Below are positions 35,050 to 47,000 of a DNA stretch of 64,000 bases, in pieces. Below the pieces are notes generated by a model, which did no database searches, had not been told where the DNA came from, and was given only the letters and a program-made list of their open reading frames with translations. How positions within the stretch are numbered: position 1 is the stretch's first letter; every line of letters begins with the position of its first letter. Origin of the DNA: Sweltsa coloradensis (taxonomy: Eukaryota > Arthropoda > Insecta > Plecoptera > Chloroperlidae); NCBI GenBank assembly GCA_024449915.1, contig JAMZAV010000955.1, forward strand, positions 62,001 through 126,000, written 5' to 3'. A program made the position numbers and the translations under genes.

Positions 35050-36644
35050 CGACAGGTTGCGGCTTGATGTTGCATGGACTTACAATCGTCTGTGGATTGA
35101 CCAGTTTTAGACGACTGTTTTGCATTGATATCAAATTAGAATAATTGCTATATATCGTAAAAACATATTTACATACAGTTTAATACAATGGATATTATAA
35201 TAATAGTAGAAATAATCAAAATTGGATAAATGATGAACGTCACTGTGATTCAACTGGAATCAGGTCCTCAAATCAACACACACCTAAAATAAATAAAGTC
35301 AAAAGACTTATATTAATTACTTACAATGTTGACGAATTTCACAAAAAAAAAAAAAAATATAATATCACCTTCATATTAGTTGTTATAGTAATCGAGTTAC
35401 ATAAATTTTGCAAGGGATTTGAACACGTTTATTACTAAATCTATTACATTACGGTAATGTACTATCAAATAATTATAAATCAGCTACAAACATTTACATT
35501 TCACATTATGTTATGAATTATTTTATTTCCCTCATTGACCAATATAAAAGATTTTTAATTGATAAAAACTATTTTACCAAATCCAAGCTTAGGTATATGT
35601 AAACACAATATGTAAAAAGTATTTGTCATTACAATTTTATAAAATTATTTACTATACTGTTTTGTGAGTTATTTTTGTTGACAGAATTATGTTGCTCAAA
35701 TGTGAACGAACGTGAACGTTATTTTGTTCAATTTAAGAATTATTTTAGAATAGGTTTTATTTTTCTCTCAAAATAAACAATTGAAGCGCTGCCCCGAAAA
35801 TAAATACGGAATTATTGTCAAAGAAGTACAAATAATTGGGATCAGAGGTCCAACAGAGAATGAAAAGTTTGGGTGAAAGGATAAATAGCGGATAAAATTG
35901 TTGGATTTTAAATGGGAAAAAATACACTGTAGAGACTGAGGAGACAGAAAGAGACAGAGATTGCGTGTCATAAAATCCAATGAAAGGGAATGAAAGGAGA
36001 CAGTGAAAGCAATTGGAAAGAAAAGTGAGTTCTCAAAGTCATGTGAAAGTCATTCAATGCCATTTAATAACACGTTGAAGAACCTAAGAGAAGTCTTGGG
36101 AAAGTGTATGAAGAGGCTTTTGTATGAAAACAACTGTCTAGTTTCCAGGTTTAACTCAAGATAAAAGAACTTTAATGCTTCAGGGTTGTGATGTAATGAA
36201 ATCTGTGTGACGGAAACTTCGCACAGCTCTTTAATGTTTCCATCACAGCCCCCGTAGACAATCTGGACTAGTACAGACTACATACATACTTAAATTACGT
36301 GCAATTATTTTAATTAATTGAACTTTATGTTATAACACAATACATAATGATTTAAAACGAACAAAATATATAATTTTACGAAGGATGATTTCATGTGTTT
36401 TGATATTTTGATTGTTTTTCATCCCTTGAAATAATTTGGAGGGAGATATCGCCAAATCGTTAAAATAATAAACTATTTCTGCATTAAAAAGACTAATATG
36501 TGTAATGTGCATAGCATAGTGTGAGACTGCATATGAGGTTCACATGTTTATTGGTATTCCGTGTCTTTTTGTATTTTTATTTACATAGATCTCGCCAATT
36601 TCAAGGAAAACAAATCAATCATAATATAAAATATAAGGGCAGCT
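35050..36644. other. Non-coding interval
   Basis: AT-rich. About 35780-36230 is purine-rich on the plus strand (many GAAAG/GAGA words). Open frames of 60-70 codons show no domain. No gene supported. Confidence 0.45.
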
Positions 36645-37328
36645 TTATAAATATAAATCATTGGACTTTTTCACTGTTAGTTAACAAAATATTTATTTTA
36701 ATGTGATATTTCGATTTCTTTACAGAAATCTTTATCAAACAAAATTAACAATTAAAACACCACAACAGACAGGACAAAAAACATTTCACAAAATATTATA
36801 AAAGAACACAAGAACAATGTGAAACAACATAAGATTGATACTTCAAAACTCGCAGAACATGTTTATGAAAATCATCATCATATTAATTGAGAAGACGCTT
36901 CAATCCTTGCACATGAGTCTAATGCCACAACACGGAAAATTAAGGAAGCTGGTTTGATTTCATGTGTGGCCAATACAATCAGTGTGCCTAGTGTTAATTA
37001 TCCAGCCATTTGGAAAAGTTTCTGTCCATCAATTTCATCACTAGATCAATAGCTTTATTTCATACATCAATAACTGTCCAACTTGTCAATTTAATGTTCT
37101 GTTTATGGTTTTTTATTTTTATTCATAATAAACTTTTTTGTTAATAATTTGGTATTAATGCACAGCCATATTTATAATATTTTGTGAAATGTTTTTTGTC
37201 CTGTCTGTTGTGGTGTTTTAATTGTTAATTTTGTTTGATAAAGATTTCTGTAAAGAAATCGAAATATCACATTAAATAAAATATTTTGTTAACTAACAGT
37301 GAAAAAGTCCAATGATTTATATTTATAA
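36645..37328 (+). mobile_element. Penelope-like retroelement relic with inverted terminal arms
   Basis: Arms 36645-36803 and 37171-37328 are nearly exact inverse complements of about 158 bp. Each contains the hairpin GATTTCT-GTAA-AGAAATC followed by GAAATATC, the stem II plus GAAA layout of hammerheads found in Penelope-like long terminal repeats. Between them lies the end of an endonuclease-like reading frame. Inverted or direct terminal repeats are known for Penelope-like elements; the reverse transcriptase is absent here. Confidence 0.65.
36810..37052 (+). pseudogene. C-terminal fragment of a Penelope-like GIY-YIG endonuclease
   Basis: One frame reads LAEHVYENHHHIN, a stop at 36888, then EDASILAHESN, RKIKEAGLI and a final PAIWKSF before TAG at 37050-37052. 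The order AEH, then H-I-N/D-W/stop-E, then a KIKEA helix with its glutamate, then P-x-IW near the C-terminus matches the end of Penelope-like element proteins as I know them. The in-frame TGA replaces the expected tryptophan codon (TGG). The GIY-YIG motif itself and the upstream reverse transcriptase are missing, so this is a dead remnant. Confidence 0.65.
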
Positions 37329-37707
37329 CGTTACTACCTGTTATATAGTTTCATTTTTTTATAATAAGGGCAGCTGTCACGCAAACAAAACCAGGCTTCA
37401 TAAAAATTCACGGCAACAAAATAACCGATTTGACACTAGAACCAGCCTACAATTCACTTAATTTATATAAAATACATTATTTTAAAAGTGATGACAGTTG
37501 TAACGTCCTCATAGTTGAATAAATCAAAACTGTATTTTGTTTATGTGGTGGGAACTTAGTCTAGTGGGGCTAAAATGAACTGAACGCACAAGTTGATGGT
37601 TCTAGTGGGAAGCATATATATTAATTTTTAGATTTCAAATAATCATAAATATAGTATAATGTTATAATATAATATAGTATAATGTTATAATATAATGTAA
37701 AATCTAA
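37329..37707. other. Non-coding interval with a short tandem repeat
   Basis: AT-rich. A 23-bp unit containing ATAGTATAATGTTATAATAT is present twice in tandem at about 37651-37696, directly before the HLE start at 37708. Confidence 0.5.
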
Positions 37708-38505
37708 TTGGATGAGCGAAGCGAAGACTTCAATTTCACCGACCCCCCAAAAAATTTAGCTCGGGTGTTTTTTTGTTTTTGTTTTTTTTTGTTTTTTGTT
37801 TTTTTTTTTTTTTTGTTTTTTTTTTGTTTTCTTTCTGTTTGTTCGATCTCTACCGGGCAAACGGTATATGCGATCTTGATGAAAATTTGCCACGACCTTC
37901 GTTTTCTCTGAACTTAGACTTGCTACATTTTTGGGTACAATCGAAGAAATATTTCTCATAAATATCGTACTTTTACGATTTTTTTTCGATTTTTAGTGCG
38001 ATATTTTCGTGCTATTTGGGCCAATTCTGTCCAAACGGGTGGGGCATCAACGTTCATATTTCACATGTATATTAAGGTAATGGTGATGTATTTCTTTCTG
38101 AAAGAAAAAGTTGAAAAAGTTAGCCAGAATCGAGAGAAATAAAGCTTTTAATATACGTTTTTTGTCTTTTTGTGCGATATTTTCGTGCCATTTGGGCCAA
38201 TTCTGACCAAACGGGTGGGGCTACAACGTTCATATTATACATGGACATTAAGGTTTGGTTATGTAGTACCTTTTGAAAGAAAAAATTGAAAAAATTTAGC
38301 CAGAATCCATAGAAATAAAGCTTTTAATACAAGTTTTTTACTGTAAATAAAACCAATTGACAAGAAACAAAAGAAACTTGACAACATTCACCTACAATGC
38401 GTAGGCAGCAAAACAAAGCACTTGCAAAAGTAAAGATATCCCACGCAAACTAAAACCTTTAAAAAGCTCATCCATCAACGCGGCGGGACTTTAGCGTTTT
38501 CCTAG
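37708..38505 (+). mobile_element. Helitron-like element, subfamily B (copy B1)
   Basis: It starts TTGGATGAGCGAAGCGAAGA, then has TTCAATTTCACCGACCCCCC, a T/G-rich microsatellite (37770-37835), TCTACCGGGCAAACGG, core units with GCCAATTCTG(A/T)CCAAACGGG about 178 bp apart, GCTCATCCATCAACGCGGC and GCGTTTTCCTAG before T. The layout equals subfamily E and the ends are shared, but the core sequence differs. Internal frames of 62-67 codons are artefacts. Confidence 0.85.
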
Positions 38506-39540
38506 TTAAACATATTATGTATCAGTCAGTTTAATATAATGAAATATAATTATATAGGTACTACACGTGAAGAGTAACAATCATTAATTAATGAACACGC
38601 ATTCCTAAACACTCTGCTTTTTCAAATAGCATTTTCGGAAATGTCAGATTTGTTACATGTAAAACCTACACGTGGAAAGCAAAGAGTAAAATAAAACACT
38701 GATGAGACTAGACGTTATCCAACAGATGAGTATAATTGATCATTTCAGAAACTACGGATAATAGGATGTACAATGAAGATTATTACGCTGGAAGTTAAAG
38801 GGTTTGTGTAATAAGGGACCTCAATAAGGAGCCGACAAGCTCGTATTTGCTTGAGGAAATGGGAGTGGTCCTTCCTTCATCCATCATACCCTTAGCGACG
38901 CTTTACCACACCGATTGATCCAATTTCTAACACTCCGAGTCAGGGGTGGAAGAAATGGTTATGAATATTTCAACAGTTTTCTATTATTTACACTTCTTAC
39001 ACACAAACGCATGAAGCTATTTTTGATGTTATTATGGCCGTGAGATATCGATAGGGGTGTGGTGTTGATAACGAAATGTGGTCGAAGTTCGGTTCATGCA
39101 CGAATACATACATCTGATTTTCCAAAAATAGAACGCCATCATTATAATATTACTTTGCTACTACTTAATTATCAATTTTTAAGTTATTCTGTTAGTGCCC
39201 AATTCGCATTTTGCTATATAGGTAGATTAAGAGATAAAAGTATTTTACTAGTTGGTATAATCACGCTCTCTCATTACAATCAAAGCCGTTGACATGTTTT
39301 CTAAATAAAAAATAATAATTATTATTATTATATGTAAACAAATGAATATTAACACTTTCTTGTAACTCACAATAATTACACTCCATTTAAGATACAACTC
39401 AGAATTCAATAATAGATAATTGAAATTAACACGATCGTTTAATTTACATAATCAACTGTTTTACAACATATGTATCGGTCTTTCTTGCCTATGCTACACT
39501 CATTGACTGTCAGTTAAACCCACGTAATGCACGGTAAACA
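38506..39540. other. Non-coding interval
   Basis: AT-rich with one 77-codon frame (39059-39292) of no recognisable domain. A short AATAATAATTATTATT run lies near 39310. Confidence 0.45.
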
Positions 39541-39740
39541 AATTCTTTAGTTAGGTACCGGATTCAAATCCTCTCAAGACCAGCAATCCTGACTGAAGCT
39601 TTTCCCCGAGGTTTTCCTCAGTCGTTAATGCGAATGCAAGGGATTGAGTCCTCTTAAACAACCCTAGGACATCCTTTCACAATTGTTCCATTCTCAACAT
39701 ACCTGAATTGCACCCTGGGCAGGCTTCCCAAGAAAAAATA
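39541..39740 (+). mobile_element. SINE-like fragment
   Basis: GGATTCAAATCC at 39560-39571 fits a B box. It is followed by TTTTCCCCGAGGTTTTCCTC and GTTAATGCGAATGC, words like the CCGAGGTTTTCC...GCGAATGC body found in insect tRNA-derived SINEs. The A-box part is decayed and no tail repeats were found. The similarity is from memory of the motif, not an alignment. Confidence 0.45.
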
Positions 39741-40238
39741 TTAAAATTATTAATATGCATAGATAATATTCTTTTACAGTCAGTATAATTCTCTTCTATT
39801 CTAATATGGAGATGTTTTACTTTATCCACCCCTGTTTGAGATGAAGTTCTTCTAATAAATTACTCAGTGCCATCATCAGTCATATCTATACTCGGCTCTC
39901 ACAAGGAGATCCGCCCACTCTTGGAAAATAACTCGAATAACATAGTCGACAATGAACCAACATCAGCTTAAGTTCTATTGATTTCTATAATTAATAGTTA
40001 AACATTATTAGAATTGAGGCGAGTGATTGATTGGTCTGGGTTTTAAACTCGAATCTTCTCAACACTCAATATATTTACTTATTTTTTGTCCATATCTTCA
40101 TATTATTGTGAAAATTAAACAGATAAATGCATTTGAAGACGAGCGCCAGAGGGCATAACAACACTCATTTTGGCATGCCTTATGTTACTATATGCTCTTA
40201 CTTTTTTAAAAAAATTACTAAACCACATACAAATGTGT
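39741..40238. other. Non-coding interval
   Basis: AT-rich sequence with no feature before the hairpin element. The 85-codon frame from 40127 enters the palindrome and is not a gene. Confidence 0.4.
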
Positions 40239-40441
40239 CTAGGTGCCCGTTAGGGCGCCGCAGCCAAGCCGCGGTGCGCTACACACTCAAGCACCTTATA
40301 CACCAAGCAGAGTTGGGGAATACACTCAAGCACCTTATACACCAAGCAGAGTTGGGGACCACCCCAACTCTGCTTGGTGTATAAGGTGCTTGAGTGTGTA
40401 GCGCACCGCGGCTTGGCTGCGGCGCCCTAACGGGCACCTAG
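40239..40441. repeat. GC-rich 203-bp terminal palindrome
   Basis: CTAGGTGCCCGTTAGGGCGC at the left is exactly mirrored by GCGCCCTAACGGGCACCTAG at the right. Pairing runs through CCAAGCCGCGGTGCGCTACA and the ACTCAAGCACC...AGAGTTGGGG block. The left arm holds an extra tandem copy of the inner 38-bp block, giving a small asymmetry at the tip. Copy 1 of the element has only one of these arms. Confidence 0.8.
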
Positions 40442-42054
40442 ATTTCGAGGTGTTACCCAGCCGTCATGTAACGTGATGTGAACTTGAAAACTATCACAAT
40501 CGAGGGGATTTAGGTACCTGACAACACATGCCAAATTTTATTGGGGTACGATTATTCCTTCTTGGTGAAAAAATGGCTTGAAACATGCTCAAAATCACTT
40601 TAAGGATGTTAGCTACTGCCTACTACTGCCTACTGCCTACTACTGCTAACATCTAATACGTCGGCCCGCGATCTGACCAGACGGGTGGGTGGGGCTACAA
40701 TGTTCATATTTTACATGGACATTAAGGTTATAGAATGATAGTGTCTTTTGAAAAAAAAAGTTGAAAAAGTTTGTTGGAAGGCTTCCAAATAAAGGTTTTA
40801 AAATAAGCCTTAAACACTTGGCATATAATCAACAAGTAACCATAGTTACTTGACACTTGTTGACGGTATAAGCAGAGTTAGGCGGGAAAGTGCGATACGT
40901 AAACAAATGGCGGACATTTAAAAATTTTCTTCTTTGTGTGGAACGAGAAAAGGTGTCATTATACTCTCATAAAACAAATCAGAAACCGTCCCTGGCCTAG
41001 GCCCAGATGTAGAAAATTATTTATAATACAACAGTGTAGGTCTAAAGTTCCATTTGGCTATAGGACTAGTAAAATTCATACTTACATTACATGTTTGACA
41101 AGCCTAGCCAACCCTATGCCAGCACAACATTGTTTTGATATGAACTTGCTCAACTGTTTGTTTACATAATTGCAACAATCAAATCATTTCATACAACTTG
41201 TCTTTCGATTGGCCTGCGTTTATGAAGGCACTGCCATCTAGAATAAATATAGAACTTTTTCGAGCTCTTTGCTATACGCAAATCTTTTAACGTGTTTTGA
41301 TTTCGTGATACTCTTTCAACCATAGACATCCTATATAATTGGCTAGACCAGCAGTCGGTGGTCCACTTCCGGTACAATTAGAAGCCATCTTAAAATGACA
41401 GTTTACATGTTAATCAAATGGGAGCGATTTGTGGCCAAATAGTTCTCAAGATTGCCGCCAGGTTGACAGGTAAGCATACTAGCCTTTAACACCAAATGAT
41501 TACTAAATTCCCTTATGCAATCACTTCGTATTGTTTCTTTTGTTTAATACCATGCTGCACAAGCTAAAACCATATCAAACAATCCAGTAAAATACTTTAT
41601 TGCATTAAAAAAGCATAAATTAAAACACCAAATCGCCATCTTGAAATGGGCCGGTTGAGTCTTCAATTTGCTACGCTCGCGCCTGTGCGGAGGTATAGGA
41701 GACTGCTAATCTAGCCTACTATAGGGGTTTAATATCAATGCTTTCAACTCACAACCCATGACGTTTTCCACGATACCGTTCAAGAATACCAATTCCTTCG
41801 AAAACGAAAACGACTTCGTTTTCAAATTGCGTTTTCAACTCATCTCCCACGAACTCAAGAATTGGGGTCCAGTCCTTATACTGTCGTTATACCATGGTTA
41901 TACCACCTATACCCAGGATGTACATGAATCCGGGTCTAGATATTTTACATCCTATATTGTTACTGCTAATACCATAGAATTAAATCAACTTTGATAAAAA
42001 TATTATATTTTAGCAAATAATTTTGTAATGGAACTTGAAAAAGTAATGAGATCA

Positions 42055-42412
42055 CACACATAACAAAAACTTGTAGAAATACAGCCAAACCTTACACACT
42101 CAAAAGGAATGAGATCTAAAAAAAGGGCCAAGCTCATCTACCCTTCCACATAAACGTACAGTGTCCCATAACAGCATCCTCGAAAAGCTTGGCAAAATAG
42201 AATTTTAATTAATTACAAAAAAAGAACTTTGATAAACTATTACGTTAAATTAATAATCGCAAATTCTATTTTGAAAAGCTTTTCGAGGATGCTGTTATGG
42301 GACACTGTACGTTTATGTGGAAGGGTAGATGAGCTTGGCCCTTTTTTTAGATCTCATTCCTTTTGAGTGTGTAAGGTTTGGCTGTATTTCTACAAGTTTT
42401 TGTTATGTGTGT
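42055..42412. repeat. End foldback of the hairpin element, copy 2
   Basis: Arms from CACACACATAACAAAAACTTG inwards to GGCAAAATAGAATTT and back to GTTATGTGTG, with a spacer of about 60-75 bp rich in A/T. The structure is the same as at 18985-19360. Confidence 0.7.
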
Positions 42413-43269
42413 TTATAGGTTTCTCGGGAAAGAAAATAGCTCCAATCACATTAGTGTGTCCAACAAACTAAATACAATTGACATCTAGGGCAACGGTCGT
42501 TCGCCCGCAGCCAAGCGCACGCGACTGCTAGAAGGCGATGACTAACTCGACCCTTTTTACTCCTACCCGAGTTGGGGGGTTTTCAGCTATCTGCACACGC
42601 CGTCCCGAAATATTTACAATCTTGAAACTCGGTATTTAACCTGATATGTGGTCCATGACCTTCAAAAAAAAAAAATCAGCCCGATCCGATAACCCGTTCT
42701 GTGTTAAAAAAAAGTGCCTCAACTTGGTCTAAAAAATTCCGGCTGGCTGGGTGGGTGGGTTTGTGGCTGGATGTGGATTCTGACAGAGAGGAATAAGAGC
42801 CTACAGAGAAAACGGTACATCTTAGAACTATGAAACTTGGACCACACTTAGATGTACCTCAGATTCATGCACTTTTGCTTTCAAAACCAAAACCAAAACC
42901 ATTTAAACCATTTAAATTCAAAACCATTAATATATATCTAACACATGGGCTCCATGCGCGAAATTTTGCATGGGAGTAGATAAAAATATCAGAATTAATA
43001 ATCCGCCGAGAGGTAAGCGATATTCCACCCCAACACCCCCTAAATCATCCCCTAAAATTTGAATAATTAATTACCATAACCCAAAATTGAGTTTTTTTAT
43101 TCAAATTAGTTATTAAAATAATGTTTTAATGTGTTTTTACTCAATGTGCCTATTCTTATTTCCTAAACCACATTTTTTCAACCCCCATCCCTAGTAGTTT
43201 ATATTATTTTTACCTTGATTTCCAGCATTCACCATGAAGGCACCTAATGAGTTACCAGCATGAAATTAG
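42413..43269. other. Non-coding interval with a possible DINE-like piece
   Basis: Around 42730-42850 a GGCTGGCTGGGTGGGTGGGT minisatellite is followed by GAAACTTGGACCACACTTAG, an order reminiscent of Helentron-associated elements. Ends were not found. The rest is AT-rich with no gene. Confidence 0.35.
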
Positions 43270-43323
43270 GCATGACCTTAGCCGTCCGGGCTATGCTCTC
43301 ACCAACTGAGCTATGCAGCCACC
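43270..43323 (-). mobile_element. tRNA-like SINE 5' fragment
   Basis: On the minus strand TAGCTCAGTTGGTGAGAGCA is a near-perfect tRNA D-arm/A box, preceded by GGTGGCTGCA and followed by TAGCCCGGACGGCTA, a possible anticodon arm. A B box is not evident, so it is a SINE head or tRNA pseudogene rather than a tRNA gene. Confidence 0.5.
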
Positions 43324-43497
43324 AATTTTAATTCTTACAAAAATTTAGAAACTGAATCAAACTCCGTCTAAGCCGTACATCCGAGCAATTTAGATAGAAA
43401 ATTACATTTTGAAATTTCCCTCTTTCTTTGAATTTTCATTTACAAGTATTTCACGCCTTGATATGAAACAAACAGCAAAAAGATGTGATATCCCCCC

Positions 43498-44005
43498 CAA
43501 ATACAAAAAATTGTAAATAAAACGGCAGCCAAGCTCTCCTTCAAAAGTCTTTGGCTGTGAATGTTGTGAGATATAGAATTTGAGCCAATCTTTTCCTTCT
43601 TCCTCCCTAGTTTCGCATTGAAAAGAAGTAAGATCATTTTGCCTGTTGACGAGCGCCAAGCCAACCATTTTCGTGGTAAGAAAAGTAAAAATGTTAAAAC
43701 TCAAAATCATAAAAAAATTACTTGGCCATTGACTTTATAAAGTTCTCATAATGAACCAAATTCAATGGCCAAGTAATTTTTTATGATTTTGAGTTTAACA
43801 TTTTTACTTTTTTTTACCACGAAAATGGTTGGCTTGGCGCTCGTCAACAGGCGAAATGATCTTACTTCTTTTCAATTCGAAACTAGGGAGGAAGAATGAA
43901 AAGATTGGCTCAAATTCTATATCTCACAACATTCACAGCCAAAGACTTTTGAAGGAGAGCTTGGCTGCCGTTTTTTTTTTTTTTTTTACAAATTTTTGTA
44001 TTTGG
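43498..44005. mobile_element. Foldback element, 508-bp palindrome
   Basis: Arms of about 240 bp (43498-43735 and about 43757-44005) pair almost throughout, from CCAAATACAAAAA at the outer edge to ATTACTTGGCCATTGA near a centre loop of about 27 bp. One arm carries a T17-type expansion. Target duplication is unclear. Frames of 60-102 codons (MAWRSSTG...) appear in both arms only because the arms are copies of each other. Confidence 0.65.
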
Positions 44006-47000
44006 TTGTGACTAGTAGCAATGACAGACACAGAGCTGTGCCTGGATAAACAAGAGAGCTTATTATTAAATACGAAAGTAACGTCCTTTAGTTTAGTGTA
44101 AAAAAAACAAATTATACGGTAACATCAACAAAACATTAACAGATTAACACGTCACTCTACTACTGTGAAACACGTCACTCTACTACTGGCATTTATGAAA
44201 CTCTTTTATCGTTTTGTATTGTTTTGTATTGTATTTTTAATTTCAGTTGAATGTATATTTAATCATTGATAACATGTATGATATATACACAATATCATGT
44301 ATATTTTAACTTTTTATATTTCTATTTTGTTTTCAGTCACCCCCAGAATGTGCGCTGTTAATTTATTGTTCAACTTTTCATACATTGTGAAACATAAAAT
44401 GTCATACAATACTGTTCGAATTTGTAATATTTCACTGTACTAAAAGCAGCCAAACCAATGATAAATATCAACTGAAATCCATTAAAACTGACCTGGGACG
44501 CATAAGCTTATAATATATTAGCTGAATATAAATGTGCACTTACAATGCTCATCTGTAATACATACACTGTACTGTGGTATATCTGCACTGGAAGTAACAT
44601 ACGATAAAATGCATTAGTGTGTTATGCTATTGCTCTAATTTCCATTACGTCGATTTGTGACCTCTTTCACTTTACTTAGAAAGGTTTTATTACGTTCTTT
44701 ATCGTATCACGTGTTTGATAATGCTCCGATTCATTCAATAAACTTCTAAAGAATTTCCTTAATTGTCTAAGTTAGAATTTCGGGCCGAACAGACCTCTAG
44801 TGTTTAAATCAGTTGAAAGGTGATAGTGTTCGACGGTGCGATTTGCTAGATTTAATTGAGCTTGTTCTGCTAATGAGAAAACGGGAAAATTAATGCCCGT
44901 TCTGTGTTATTAGTCTTCCACACATTTTACAGGAGTTATTGAATTTACCTCTGAAATAAGTTAAAGTCTTAAGAAAAGGTTTTCGTTCAAACGCAGATGT
45001 GATGTTGACCAAGTTTATAGAATCAATCCGACAAATTTGTTGAATTCTAATTATAAATTTTGAGTGTTGACTACGAAGTTAATGTTTCGTATCATTTCAT
45101 AAATTGTTCTGACACACCAGTGTTATTCCCGAATAACGGCTCTATTCCTTCTAATCTAACCATCAGAACTGATTACATGTTAATGTTTAATGTAGAAATA
45201 AAGCAATACATTTTCGTAAAATACTAGACGATTCATTCCAAAAATACAAAAATATTCAAAACAAAAACTCGTAACCCACAAAGGAGGCGAATCGTGATTA
45301 TTAGTTGTCCGCGTTATGAAACTGTAACAATCTGAAACTTCATCAAATACTAAAAGTCGCATTTTAATTCGGTATTTTTTAGGAGGGTATAGAATACAAG
45401 TTGACAGTTGGCACATATCTCCGACTGAATCCGAATCCGACGGGTATGAAACTTTACGTAATTGTTAACAAATCATACCTGGACAGCCCTAGTTGAAGAT
45501 TTTCAATATGGTGTGTTATCAGCCAGGATCAATCCAGAATATGGTCATTTTTGGACTTAAAATCTAAAAACCAGAAAATCAATTTCTTTATTTTTAATAA
45601 AAAAATCTTGAAAGTGTTACTGTGGAGCCTTAAATTTCCGCGTCCGTGACGTGAACTACCTGAAATTGTAAACAACATTCGTGTCAGTCGGCCGGGCGAA
45701 CGGGAATTTGCTTAAAACGCATGTCCTATATCCTCTTCATTGAGCTATAGTTAGCCCAGTAAAAAACTTTGGTTATTGACTCTAAAAAAGATAAATATAT
45801 ACATTATACTTTAAAAAATCATTTCTAATTCGTTTGCTGAATTGAATATGAATTCGTTTTCAACAGAACAATAAAAATGAACTGATATATTATGTACTAA
45901 GTCCTGAACAACCAAACAAACTACAAAGCATGTTTAAAAATATGTATTTTTTGTTGCATTGACAAAACTTTGGTTGGTATCTTAATTTTGTGATGTTAGA
46001 AAATATATATATGTTTATATATTTCAAATATTTTTTTAATTATTCTACAGTGGGCGTTGAAACACCAATTTAGAATCTTGCCCAATTTATTTTACGTCTG
46101 TTCATCTGTGAGATGTGCCCTCCATCGTCAATATATATTTCTGATAAAACCAATTAATCTTATGCGCCTAGTATTTGGATGTAGCGATGTAAAATTTAGT
46201 CTCTGAAAGAGCTACCAATCGGCTTATGTCGCCTGTGTAGGCTACAAGAGAACGGTGTGGTATTAATCGAGCCCCTGATCATAGGACGAGGCAGGTCTGC
46301 TATTGATGTGAGATGACGCCATTTCCTGCCTGAAATGAAGACATAAAAGAGCACCATTCCCTTCCTTTTATTTGCTTTATTTAACGCCCCTCGGGTTTCA
46401 ATCCCCAACCATTGCTCTGTAGGGTTCACGCGTAAAAGGTGATTTTCAAGGCGCCCATTACGCAGGAACCGAAATCGGAACAAAAGATTTCGATTTCACT
46501 TAGAACCACCATTTTTGTAGTGATTTATCTCACTACATAGTATGTACAATGTTTGGGGAGAAATTTCGTTTCATCTTGGAATATTATTGTAGATTTGTTG
46601 GTGAAATTGTCAACGGCCATTGCAATATACGATGTATATGTATCTGTCAACGGATTTGCGAGTTGCACATGACTTAGATACAGGTATCATTATTCGTGAT
46701 TGGCCATGCTAATCAAACGATATTTTTTTGCGCTCTGTATATCATTTCCTTTTCATTCTGTATATCTCTGATTGTCTTAAACATGCTAAGTATAACATGT
46801 AAGTGTGTGTGTAAGTGATTTGTTGAAATCAATAATAATAAATAATAATTGTAATAGCGGTATAAATGTTATATAAAAGTGACTAAAAACTAATTTATTT
46901 CCAAAGTGTGATGATGATGCATATCTTTAGTACCTTGCATTGATTGTGGTCACGAACGTTAGTTTTACGGGTCAATTGTTATTAATTTTCCGAACCACAA

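Larger units (their letters stand above)
40239..42412 (-). mobile_element. Hairpin-ended 2.2-kb element, copy 2
   Basis: Reverse-oriented counterpart of 18985-21050. It keeps both terminal hairpins: a GC-rich palindrome at 40239-40441 and a foldback at about 42055-42412. In minus-strand orientation it ends GGGCACCTAG, so it also finishes in CTAG, as Helitron-like elements do. It carries the same B-core-like block (about 40690-40770), the GATGTTAGC/GCTAACATC hairpin around a CTACTGC microsatellite (40606-40652), and the YY1-, ETS- and E2F-like words. The flanks do not match those of copy 1, so this is transposition rather than a simple segmental duplication. No transposase, Rep or helicase is encoded. 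Confidence 0.7.

Noticed and set aside
43402..44011. Two similar MAWRSSTG-starting frames on opposite strands that looked like a conserved gene pair
   Set aside because: They are mirror images in the two arms of one palindrome, so the similarity is structural and not evidence of coding.
46380..46420. GGGGATTGAAACCC on the minus strand considered as a tRNA T-arm
   Set aside because: The loop does not match TTCRA, and no D arm or acceptor pairs at the right distance.
46196..46483. 95-codon minus-strand frame rich in Arg/Lys with a protein-like look
   Set aside because: No domain, signal or splice context that I recognise, and no paralog in the window. Length is compatible with chance. A protein search and RNA-seq would decide.
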